A DNA stretch of 7,475 bases from Acidothermaceae bacterium (GTDB lineage: Bacteria > Actinomycetota > Actinomycetes > Acidothermales > Acidothermaceae): positions 1 through 7,475 of the forward strand of contig JAICLV010000117.1 in assembly GCA_025925185.1 (NCBI GenBank), read 5' to 3'. Below, piece after piece: positions 1 through 6,232 of the stretch. The translations under genes and the position numbers were made by a program. The notes under the pieces are model-generated. The model had not been told where the DNA came from. It searched no databases and saw only the letters and a list, made by a program, of their open reading frames with translations. The stretch's first letter is position 1. Every line of letters starts with the position of its first letter.

Positions 1-5
1 ATCTC

Positions 6-3000
6 CTACGGCGTGGCTTGCTGCACCTGCTTCAGCACGTTGTCGGAGACCGCCTTCACACCACCGAACGTGGTCGCCGAGGTGATCGTCGCGGAGTGCG
101 CTTGCAGGTAACTGGCCACCGACGACGGCATCGCGCCGTCCGACGGCACCAACAGCAGCGGCGCGTTGCGCTTGCCGAGGCTGGGCACCGCGACCATCGA
201 GTCAGCGAAGTTCTCGCCTGTCGCAACTCCGGTGACCGACGGCTTGGTGAAGAACTTCGCCGCCACCAACGCCGCCGTCGCGTACCGGTCGGCGCCGACC
301 AACGCGGTCGCCTTCCCATCGGCACTGCCGGCGTGACCACCGACCGCGAACCGCGCCGCCCCGGTGTGCGCGGCCAGGTAGCTGCTCGTGGCACCAGCCT
401 GAATTCCGTTACCTGTCAGCAAGACCGCGCCGTGGTTGGCGATCGCCGCAGGGCCGGCCGACAGCGCGTCGGCGAAACTGACACCGGACGCCTCGAAGAC
501 CGTGCTCGGGTTGCCCAACGCGTTCGCGATCGCGACCGCCGTTGCGTAGCGGTCGGCCCCGCCGATGCGCTGGACCTTGAAGCCGAGCGCCGAGATCGCG
601 CCCGACACTCCATCGCTGATCGCTGCCGAGTTCCCGAGCAGGTAGACAGTCCCGCCTGCGGGGAGCACGCGACGGATCTCGTCACGCACGCTCGTCGACA
701 GGATCGTCGACCCCGTGAGCAGCACCGGGCCGTTCTTCGCCGCGGCCAGCGGGCCACCGGTGAGCGCGTCGGCGAAAACGTCGTCACGCGCGATCACCAC
801 AGCGGACGCCGAGCCGCGCGCCGGGTAGTCGGCATGCGACACCATCACGGCGGTCTCGGTGCGGTCGGCCCCACCGAGGCGGGTCACCGGAGTGGCGCCA
901 CCGGCGAGGTTGGCGTTCGACAGGTCGCCGATGCTCGGCGTCGTGGTGGCGTCAATCGTGACCGACAAGTCGCCGGTCTTCGAATCCCTCGTGACACCAG
1001 GCACTTTCTGCCACGACGTGCCGTCCCACCAGAAGAGCGAGGACGAAGGGGTGCCGTGCAACCTCAGCGTGGTCGACGTGAAGCCAGAGCCCAGCTCGAG
1101 CTGCACGTTGTAGAAGCCACCAAACGACGGGCCGTTCAGCGCCGGAGTCTCATCCCGTGCTGGCGTGCCAGACGGAGAGCCGCCCAACGTCGCGATCGTG
1201 AGGCCGCCGGGACCCTTGCCACCAACCGTCAGCGGACCGGTTGTCGCCGTCACCGTGCCACTTGCGTCGGTGCTCTCCTTCGACTGCGAATCGGTGCTGT
1301 CCGCCGGAGGCGTCGGCAACGTCGGACGCGCCGTCGCGTTCGTCTTCACGGTCGACGACGTGTTGTTCGCGACGTCCGGGTCGTTGGTCGAGCTGGTGAC
1401 CGACGCGACGTTCGACAAGTCACCGGTCGCCACGACCGACACCTTGAACGTCGCGCTCGCGCTCGACGCCAAGGTCGCCACATTGCACGTCAGCGTCGAG
1501 GTCGCGATCACGCAACCCGCTGAGGTCGTGGTGAAATCGCGGCCGCTCACGGGCAGCACGTCGGTGACCACGACGGCATTCGCGGCGTCCGGACCGTTGT
1601 TGGAAACGGTGATCGCGTACGTGACCGTGGAATTGATGTACACCGACGACGGCGCGCTCATGCTGATCGCGAGGTCGGCGCTGGTCGCCGCAGGGGTGAC
1701 AGAACCCGACGCGTCGGACGCGGCGCTGGTGCCGCTCGCGTTGGACGCGGTGACGGTGAAGGTGTACGCCATGCCGTTGGTCAGACCGCTGACGGTGCAG
1801 GAAGTCGCCGGCGCCGTCGCGACGCACACCGCGCCACCTGGCGCCGCGACAACGCGGTACGACAGGATCGGCGACGTGCCGGGGTCGGGCGCGGTCCAGC
1901 TCACGGTCGCCGCGCCGTTGCCCGCTGTCGCGGTGGGCGCGGCCGGCTTGGACGGCGGATCGCCCGGCGTGGCCTCACGCGAAATGTTCGAGGAAACGCT
2001 GGTGCCGTTGGCATTCGTCGCCGTCACCGTGAACGTGTAGCCGGTGCCGTTCGTGAGGCCAGGGACCGCGCAGCTCGTCGCCGGCGGCGTGGCGGTGCAG
2101 GTCGCGCCGTCCGGCGCGGCAGTGACGGTGTAGCCGGTGATCGGTGAACCACCGTCGGCCGGCGGCAACCACGAGACGTCGACAGTTTCGCTACCCGGCG
2201 TGACCGACGGCGCAGCCGGCGGGTCCGGCTCGCCCGCCGCCAACGTCGTCGCGGTCGTGGGCGACGACGGGGCGCTCGTGCCGGCGGCGTTGGTCGCGGT
2301 CACGCGGAACGCGTACGTGCTGGCATTGGTGAGACCGGTGACCGTGCAGCTCGTGTCGGTCGCGGCCGCCGTGCAGCTCGCGCCGCCAGGGGCGGCGGTC
2401 ACGGTGTACCGGGTGATGGGCGCGCCGCCGTCGGACGCCGGGGGCGTCCAGCTCACGGGCACCTCGCGGTCGCCCGTCGGGCCGGCGGTCGCGGCGGTCG
2501 GAGCTCCAGGTGCGTCAGCCGTGCACGCGATGTCGTCCGGCGACTCCCAGGTGAAGCGGAGCTCGATGCCGGACGCGCTGAACGTCGGTGTGTCGAACGA
2601 GATGCCGAAGATGGGCATCACGCCGGGATCGAGTGCCGACAGGTCGACCGACCCGCTGCCGTCGACAGCGAGGCCGCTTGCGATCGCGTTGCCTGAGTTG
2701 TCGGTGACGTCGACCGTCGCGCTGGTGTAGCCGGCTGGCGCCGGGTCGACGATCTGCATGCTCGACCACGACAGCGCCGCACACGCCGCGTTGGGGATGA
2801 GAACCGTTGCGGCGACCCGGGTGGTGCCACTGCAGCCTGACTGTCCGGTGAACGCGTCGAAGTTCTGAATCTGTGACGTGCCGCCGTCGGCGTTGGTCCA
2901 GATGCAGCCGTAGCGGTTGGGGTCGGGGTTCACGGTGTACAGCAAGCTCGAACCGACCATGCTCTTGGGGAAGTTCGCGCACTGCGACCCGGTCGCGAAG

Positions 3001-4046
3001 TCGTAGCAGTAGACGACGCTGTTGCCGCCCGCGACGAGAACGCGGGTCGCGATGGTTGTCGTGCTCTCCCAGCTCCCGCCATTGGCAATCGCCGACTGCA
3101 ACGCGGCCGGCGTGACCGCCTGCGACCCGTCGAAGTTCCAGCAGGGGACGACGTTCGGCTGGGGAATGCAGACACCAACGTGAGACCCGCTCGCGTCGAG
3201 CATCGGGAAGGGCTTGGCCTGGCTGTTGGGGGCGAGAACCGGCCAGCTGCCGGAGCAGACGCTGCCGCTCGCCGGGTCGAAGCAGTCGAGCTTGCCGCTG
3301 TCGGTCGAGGTGAAGACCTTTCCGTCAGCAACCGCCGCCCAGTCGAACACCGAGCTGCCGATCGCGGACAGGTCTGGTTGCTTGAACGGCTGGCCGTCAC
3401 AAGGCGCCTTGGTCTGCGTGTCGAAGCACAGCAACGCGCCGTCCAACGGACTGCCGCTGCCGGCGGCGTTGACGGCGTACATCTTGCCGCCGACGAGCGC
3501 GCCGCCGTCGACACCAGAGCCCATCGGCATCGCGGCCGCGCCGGCGCCCGTCAGCGGCGTGAAGCCACAGAACGGGTTGGCGTCGGTTGACGCGAGGTCG
3601 ACGCAGATGACGCCGCCGGTGTTGTCGGAGGCTCGCGTCGTCCAGCCGTAGAAGTCGCCCGTGGTGGTGTCGACCCATCCGGTCGAGTGACCGGGGGTGC
3701 CATACCCACCGCCGCCCCCGTCGGTGATCGTCTTTGGCCACGCTGCGCCGTCCGCGCAGTGGCTGCCGTCGCTTTGCTCGTGACAGTCGATCTGATACGC
3801 GCCCGAGTTGTGGTGGAAGACGTTGTAGATGCGGGCACCGTAGAACTGGACGTCCCAGCCGTCACCCGAGGTGGCGCTGCTGAACGTCGAGCTTGGCGGC
3901 GCCGCGACCGTGACGTCTTTCGTGAGCGGAACGCTCGTCGCCGCGTTCGCGACAGAGCCGAGCGAGAGGACGCTGGCGGCGGTCACGAGCGTTGCCAGCA
4001 TCGCGACGCTGCGGCCGAGCCATCGGCCGGTGGCTAACTTCAACAA
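6..4046 (-). CDS. Secreted multidomain surface protein with FnIII, DUF11 and CWB2 cell-wall-binding repeats
   Basis: The 1346-residue product is exported and probably held on the cell wall; no enzymatic motif is visible, so adhesion or a structural surface role is inferred. A signal peptide covers residues 1-35 (Arg/Lys n-region, hydrophobic core 15-30, ANA before the likely cleavage site). Residues 84-411 hold seven propeller-like units with the pattern C-aromatic-D-x-x-T/S-G-x-x-C, followed by a probable Ig-like segment (about 411-509, C422 and C508). Three fibronectin type III domains follow (511-601, 607-694, 698-786), then DUF11 (788-902), a Thr/Ser/Pro linker (903-935), a Trp-rich beta domain (936-1045, core FWWDGTSW) and three CWB2 repeats (1055-1340). 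All 24 cysteines lie before residue 855. There is no LPXTG motif, so attachment would be non-covalent through CWB2. The start is TTG at 4046, with a second TTG directly after it; the stop is TAG. Domain families are recognised by pattern; the overall function is unknown. Confidence 0.93.
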   Translation of the reverse strand: MLKLATGRWLGRSVAMLATLVTAASVLSLGSVANAATSVPLTKDVTVAAPPSSTFSSATSGDGWDVQFYGARIYNVFHHNSGAYQIDCHEQSDGSHCADGAAWPKTITDGGGGGYGTPGHSTGWVDTTTGDFYGWTTRASDNTGGVICVDLASTDANPFCGFTPLTGAGAAAMPMGSGVDGGALVGGKMYAVNAAGSGSPLDGALLCFDTQTKAPCDGQPFKQPDLSAIGSSVFDWAAVADGKVFTSTDSGKLDCFDPASGSVCSGSWPVLAPNSQAKPFPMLDASGSHVGVCIPQPNVVPCWNFDGSQAVTPAALQSAIANGGSWESTTTIATRVLVAGGNSVVYCYDFATGSQCANFPKSMVGSSLLYTVNPDPNRYGCIWTNADGGTSQIQNFDAFTGQSGCSGTTRVAATVLIPNAACAALSWSSMQIVDPAPAGYTSATVDVTDNSGNAIASGLAVDGSGSVDLSALDPGVMPIFGISFDTPTFSASGIELRFTWESPDDIACTADAPGAPTAATAGPTGDREVPVSWTPPASDGGAPITRYTVTAAPGGASCTAAATDTSCTVTGLTNASTYAFRVTATNAAGTSAPSSPTTATTLAAGEPDPPAAPSVTPGSETVDVSWLPPADGGSPITGYTVTAAPDGATCTATPPATSCAVPGLTNGTGYTFTVTATNANGTSVSSNISREATPGDPPSKPAAPTATAGNGAATVSWTAPDPGTSPILSYRVVAAPGGAVCVATAPATSCTVSGLTNGMAYTFTVTASNASGTSAASDASGSVTPAATSADLAISMSAPSSVYINSTVTYAITVSNNGPDAANAVVVTDVLPVSGRDFTTTSAGCVIATSTLTCNVATLASSASATFKVSVVATGDLSNVASVTSSTNDPDVANNTSSTVKTNATARPTLPTPPADSTDSQSKESTDASGTVTATTGPLTVGGKGPGGLTIATLGGSPSGTPARDETPALNGPSFGGFYNVQLELGSGFTSTTLRLHGTPSSSLFWWDGTSWQKVPGVTRDSKTGDLSVTIDATTTPSIGDLSNANLAGGATPVTRLGGADRTETAVMVSHADYPARGSASAVVIARDDVFADALTGGPLAAAKNGPVLLTGSTILSTSVRDEIRRVLPAGGTVYLLGNSAAISDGVSGAISALGFKVQRIGGADRYATAVAIANALGNPSTVFEASGVSFADALSAGPAAIANHGAVLLTGNGIQAGATSSYLAAHTGAARFAVGGHAGSADGKATALVGADRYATAALVAAKFFTKPSVTGVATGENFADSMVAVPSLGKRNAPLLLVPSDGAMPSSVASYLQAHSATITSATTFGGVKAVSDNVLKQVQQATP
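27..884 (-). repeat. Three C-terminal CWB2 (PF04122-type) cell-wall-binding repeats
   Basis: Residues 1055-1157, 1158-1247 and 1248-1340 each begin with an R/V-x-G-A-D-R-x-x-T-A signature (RLGGADRTETA, RIGGADRYATA, LVGADRYATA). Each then shows an FADA/FADS-centred helix and a hydrophobic PVLLTG, AVLLTG or PLLLVPSD strand. Three tandem copies are the usual functional set, which in Firmicutes binds anionic wall polymers. The third copy is the most divergent. The gene ends six residues after the last copy, so the anchor is complete. Confidence 0.93.
1689..2516 (-). repeat. Three tandem fibronectin type III domains
   Basis: Three copies of about 90 residues each (511-601, 607-694, 698-786) share the order P-P-x-(4)-G-x-P-I-x-x-Y, then A-A-P-x-G-x-x-C-x8-C, then GLTN, and end in F-x-V-T-A-x-N-x-x-G-T-S. 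Each carries one cysteine pair: C558/C567, C650/C659 and C741/C750. This Cys-bearing FnIII variant is common in secreted actinobacterial proteins. The copies have diverged in DNA sequence and look like an old duplication. Confidence 0.92.
2814..3797 (-). repeat. Seven-unit Cys-paired propeller-like region of the surface protein
   Basis: Residues 84-411 contain units anchored by cysteine pairs: C88/C97, C148/C160, C207/C216, C255/C264, C293/C302, C347/C356, and a last unit where N395 replaces the first cysteine and C381 may pair with C405. Units 3, 4 and 6 read clearly as C-F/Y-D-x-x-T/S-G-x-x-C or close to it. Seven units suit one closed beta-propeller of the PQQ or WD type. The fold is inferred from the periodicity, not from a recognised family. 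Confidence 0.55.
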
Positions 4047-4051
4047 CGAGG

Positions 4052-4057
4052 ACTCCA
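4052..4057 (-). promoter_or_regulatory. Ribosome-binding site deciding the TTG start of the surface protein
   Basis: Read on the minus strand this is TGGAGT, whose GGAG core lies 6 bases before the TTG at 4046 and 9 bases before a second in-frame TTG at 4043. No ATG or GTG in this frame lies at suitable spacing. The first internal ATG would remove the positively charged part of the signal peptide. Which of the two TTG codons is used cannot be told from the sequence. Confidence 0.7.
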
Positions 4058-4074
4058 GTAGTCAGACGGATAAC

Positions 4075-4152
4075 GAAGCCCTGTTCGGCGTAGGACTTTC
4101 GGCCGTGAGGCTTCACCACACACGGCGTGGGATTTCCGCCCGCAGTGACGGG
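4075..4152 (-). promoter_or_regulatory. Structured 5' leader (three consecutive hairpins) upstream of the surface protein gene
   Basis: Three inverted repeats follow each other 28-106 bases before the TTG start. They are CCCG/CGGG (4139-4142 with 4149-4152, 6-base loop), CCAC/GTGG (4116-4119 with 4127-4130, 7-base loop) and a longer irregular stem. The last has outer arms GAAGCC/GGCTTC (4075-4080 with 4109-4114) and inner arms CGGC/GCCG (4086-4089 with 4102-4105). An alternative pairing GGCG/CGCC (4124-4127 with 4137-4140) excludes two of these. A further GTGA/TCAC inverted repeat (4145-4148, 4154-4157) overlaps the first hairpin. The arrangement could be a cis-regulatory RNA, but it matches no riboswitch class I can name, and GC-rich DNA forms short stems by chance. 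Confidence 0.35.
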
Positions 4153-4157
4153 ATCAC

Positions 4158-4253
4158 ATAGTCACAAGCGGCTACGGCCGCTGGTCCGCTCCGCTGTCGC
4201 GCGCGTAGTGCCTGATCAGCGGCAACGTCGTCCGGCAATCTTGCTTGGGTTAG
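4158..4253. other. Intergenic stretch with no recognised gene
   Basis: This stretch separates the surface protein leader from the membrane-protein remnant. Open frames exist but translate to arginine-rich, low-information peptides. I could not find a convincing -35/-10 pair for the minus-strand surface protein gene, although its promoter should lie here or just inside the leader. Confidence 0.5.
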
Positions 4254-4902
4254 TGGGTCGCGGCGCAGGCGTTGCTCTCCGAGGAGGTGCTGCTGCTCCT
4301 GCTGGTCGGCCCCGTGGTCTTGCTGGTCGTCACGCTGGTCTGTGCGCCGTCCACGCGACACCTTCCATCGAACGCAGTCATGCGCGGCGCGGCAACGGCG
4401 GCCGCCGTCGGCTCAGACGCAACACCTGATCGCGCGCGGCTCCAATCCGTTCGAAGACGCCGTCTACGTCGGCCTCCCCGCGCTCGCCCTGCTCATCGTC
4501 AGCGCGTGGATCGGTCTGCTCTCTGGTGTTCTCATTTCCTTGCTGGCCTTGGGTTCTGGCGCGCACGGCGCATTTTGGACCGGGCTTTCGCATCTCTTCG
4601 CACCGCTGCTCGCGCTCCCCGTCGTGTCGAGCATCGTGCCCCAGCGGTTCGGTCTCTTGCTCGACCTGCTCGTCGCGTTCTGGTTGGCCCGGTTGACCGA
4701 CGACGCCGTGCGCAGGTTCGCCACTCGTCAGGTGCTGGCCGCTGGTGCGGTGCTCGCGGGGGTCGCGTTGGTGCTCGTGTCGTGGGTGGCCACGCCGCCG
4801 GCCGACCAAGTCACGTGGGAGGCGTCGACGTTTGGCACGTCGGTCGACGGTCATGATGCGGTGCTTCGACCCGGGTCTTGCGGCACCGGGCGCAAGCCCT
4901 GA
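4254..4902 (+). pseudogene. Frameshifted, truncated remnant of a polytopic membrane protein
   Basis: Two overlapping plus-strand frames look like pieces of one gene. From 4254 (after a TAG at 4251) to about 4408, G/C-ending codons and a long hydrophobic segment (LLLLLVGPVVLLVVTLV) lie in the frame of 4272. From about 4411 to 4850 both features move to the frame of 4342, giving ARGSNPFEDAVYVGLPALAL and further hydrophobic segments around residues 41-71, 83-99, 103-118 and 130-150 of that frame. The order YVGLPAL, then LALPVVSSIVPQRF, then an Ala/Leu-rich helix recalls large actinobacterial membrane glycosyltransferase or YfhO-like proteins, where P-x-RF precedes a membrane helix; this is from memory and weak. 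No start with a ribosome-binding site is evident, the 5' part is missing, and the 3' end runs 52 bases into the end of dinB. A sequencing error at one base cannot be excluded, but would not explain the missing ends. If intact from the GTG at 4342, it would be a 186-residue membrane protein. Confidence 0.45.
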
Positions 4903-6140
4903 CCTTCGGCGAGTTCGCGGAACTCGTCGGGGACGTGGCCGACGTCCGAGAAGAAGACAGACGCGTAGCCGATGGCGTCGCGGCCGAACCGAAGTCGCAC
5001 CGTGTCGGCCGATCGGTCGGCGACCCAGCGCAGCGCGCCCTTCGTCGATCCCGGACGGCGTGAGTCGTCGCCCAAGCCGAGCGCGAGTTCGAGCTGCAGG
5101 GTCGATTGGTCGGTCAATTGCGAGACCGAGACCGCGAGCAGGCTGACACTCTTCTCGTCTGGGTGATCGGCGAGCGCGGCGCGGGCGAGGTCGACCGCCA
5201 CTTCGTTGAGTGTGGACGTCGCGGAGATCCCGCCTGACAAGGTGATCGAGCGGGTCACCGACCGCATGTCGGCGAACCGCACCCGCACGGTGATCGTGCG
5301 GCCGGCCCGCCCCGCCGCGCGCAACCGCCCCGCTACGCGATCCGCGAGGTAGCCGAGCGTGGTCTGGAGTAGCTGCGGTGTAACGGTTTTCTTCCCGAGC
5401 GCCGCTTGTGCGCCGACGGAGGAGGCGCGTCGTCCGGACTCAACGCCACGGGGGTCGATGTTGCTGGCCAACGAGGAAAGCTTGTCGCCTACGGCGTTGC
5501 CGAGCAGGTGCTTCAGCGACCACCCTGGAGTGGCAGCGAGCTCGCCAATGGTGCGGATGCCGCGTTCTGCGAGCTTCGCTTGTGTCTTCGGGCCGACGCC
5601 CCAAATGAGCGCCACCGGCAGCGGGTCGAGGAACTCGCGCTCCTTGCCAATCGGCACGACCACGAGACCGTCGGGTTTCGCGACCTGCGAAGCGATTTTG
5701 GCGAGGTGCTTGGTGCCGGCGACACCGACGGAGATGGGCAGCCCGACCTCGGCGCGCACCCGACGCCTGATGGTGGCGGCGATGCCGATCGACGAGCCGA
5801 AAAGCTTGAGGGCGCCGGTGACATCGAGGAAAGCCTCGTCGATGGAAATGCGTTCGACGATCGGGGTGAAGTCGCGCAGGATGTCGATAACCTTGTCGCC
5901 GAGGCGCTGGTACTCGGAGAAGTGCCCGCCGACGAAGCGCAAGTCTGGGCACAGCTCGCGGGCGCGTCGACCCGACATCCCACCGCTGACGCCGAGCCGC
6001 TTGGCCTCGTACGAGGCCGCGAGCACGACGCCACCGCCGACGGCGATCGGATGGCCCAGCAATGAGGGGTCGAGCAACTGCTCGACCGACGCGTAGAAGG
6101 CGTCGAGGTCGGCGTGCAGGATGCTCGGCTCGGGCGCCAT
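4851..6140 (-). CDS. dinB: DNA polymerase IV (Y-family translesion polymerase)
   Basis: This error-prone polymerase copies past damaged template bases. At 429 residues it is full length, with extra C-terminal sequence typical of actinobacterial DinB. Motif I, HADLDAFYASVEQ, gives catalytic D11 and steric gate Y16, which should exclude ribonucleotides. SYEAKRLGV (43-51) follows, and ISIDEAFLDVTGA (98-110) gives catalytic D101 and E102. SVGVAGTKHLAKIAS (137-151) completes the palm, and WGVGPKTQAKLAERGI (180-195) is the helix-hairpin-helix thumb. The little finger covers roughly 238-345 (SSVGAQAALG onward). QLELAL (349-354) fits a sliding-clamp-binding peptide, and the tail contains RLRFGRDAIG (382-391). 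The ATG at 6140 is chosen because the family motif ILHADLDAFY begins seven residues in and the next features upstream are a -10 hexamer and a LexA box. There is no clear Shine-Dalgarno sequence. The gene is divergent from lldD and ends inside the membrane-gene remnant. Confidence 0.96.
   Translation of the reverse strand: MAPEPSILHADLDAFYASVEQLLDPSLLGHPIAVGGGVVLAASYEAKRLGVSGGMSGRRARELCPDLRFVGGHFSEYQRLGDKVIDILRDFTPIVERISIDEAFLDVTGALKLFGSSIGIAATIRRRVRAEVGLPISVGVAGTKHLAKIASQVAKPDGLVVVPIGKEREFLDPLPVALIWGVGPKTQAKLAERGIRTIGELAATPGWSLKHLLGNAVGDKLSSLASNIDPRGVESGRRASSVGAQAALGKKTVTPQLLQTTLGYLADRVAGRLRAAGRAGRTITVRVRFADMRSVTRSITLSGGISATSTLNEVAVDLARAALADHPDEKSVSLLAVSVSQLTDQSTLQLELALGLGDDSRRPGSTKGALRWVADRSADTVRLRFGRDAIGYASVFFSDVGHVPDEFRELAEGQGLRPVPQDPGRSTAS
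4877..4896. repeat. Inverted repeat at the convergent gene ends, possible terminator
   Basis: A perfect 6-base inverted repeat, CTTGCG (4877-4882) and CGCAAG (4891-4896), with an 8-base GC-rich loop. It lies where the membrane-gene remnant and dinB meet tail to tail. It sits within the last codons of dinB and has no T-run on either side, so a terminator role is only a possibility. Confidence 0.25.
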
Positions 6141-6146
6141 CGGCGC

Positions 6147-6152
6147 AGCCTA
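6147..6152 (-). promoter_or_regulatory. Candidate -10 element of dinB, implying a leaderless transcript
   Basis: Read on the minus strand this is TAGGCT, fitting the actinobacterial -10 pattern TANNNT, and 6 bases separate it from the ATG. That spacing puts the transcription start at or next to the A of the start codon, as in leaderless mRNAs, and agrees with the missing Shine-Dalgarno sequence. No good -35 is seen at 17-18 bases; that place is taken by the LexA box. Confidence 0.4.
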
Positions 6153-6172
6153 GTCGAACATGTGTTCGACTA
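6151..6172 (-). promoter_or_regulatory. LexA operator (SOS box) controlling dinB
   Basis: The core at 6154-6169 is TCGAAC-ATGT-GTTCGA, a perfect match to the actinobacterial SOS consensus TCGAAC-N4-GTTCGA. Symmetry extends beyond the core to 10-base arms (6151-6160 with 6163-6172) around two central bases. The core ends 13 bases before the dinB ATG and abuts a candidate -10 hexamer, so LexA bound here should block RNA polymerase. It lies 63 bases before the lldD start codon. Confidence 0.9.
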
Positions 6173-6220
6173 GCTAGCCACTGCCCGCCGTAACCTTTCA
6201 ACGCGGATTGCGGACCGTGG

Positions 6221-6226
6221 CAAACT
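6221..6226 (+). promoter_or_regulatory. Weak candidate -10 element of lldD
   Basis: CAAACT lies 6 bases before the lldD ATG, the same spacing as the dinB -10, and no Shine-Dalgarno sequence precedes the ATG. It matches TANNNT only in part (C instead of T at the first base), and TTCAAC at 6197-6202 is a poor -35. A leaderless start is possible but not strongly supported. Confidence 0.2.
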
Positions 6227-6232
6227 CACGGC

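Noticed and set aside
18..1523. A 501-codon open frame on the plus strand opposite the surface protein gene
   Set aside because: Its product is arginine-rich and low in information, with no family motif; the opposite strand encodes clear CWB2 and DUF11 domains. It is a GC-rich antisense shadow.
1689..2516. FnIII repeats as a recent tandem DNA duplication or CRISPR-like array
   Set aside because: The units are about 270-290 bases long, protein-coding and diverged in DNA sequence; similarity is at the protein domain level.
1165..2730. Long plus-strand open frames rich in Val/Ala (1165-2040 and 2137-2730)
   Set aside because: They are mirror images of the FnIII/DUF11 coding sequence; the hydrophobic look comes from antisense reading of Thr/Ala/Gly codons. 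No ribosome-binding site or recognisable domain.
4075..4152. Class I c-di-GMP, ydaO-type c-di-AMP, TPP or cobalamin riboswitch in the leader
   Set aside because: A short hairpin followed by a longer irregular stem is loosely like a class I c-di-GMP aptamer, but the conserved joining segments and tetraloop are absent. No core motif of the other classes could be found.
4145..4157. A Crp-like palindrome (GTGA-N5-TCAC)
   Set aside because: The Crp/Fnr pattern TGTGA-N6-TCACA needs six central bases; here there are five and the outer bases do not match.
5359..6096. Plus-strand open frames opposite dinB
   Set aside because: The minus strand encodes DinB with all catalytic motifs; the antisense products have biased composition and no motifs.
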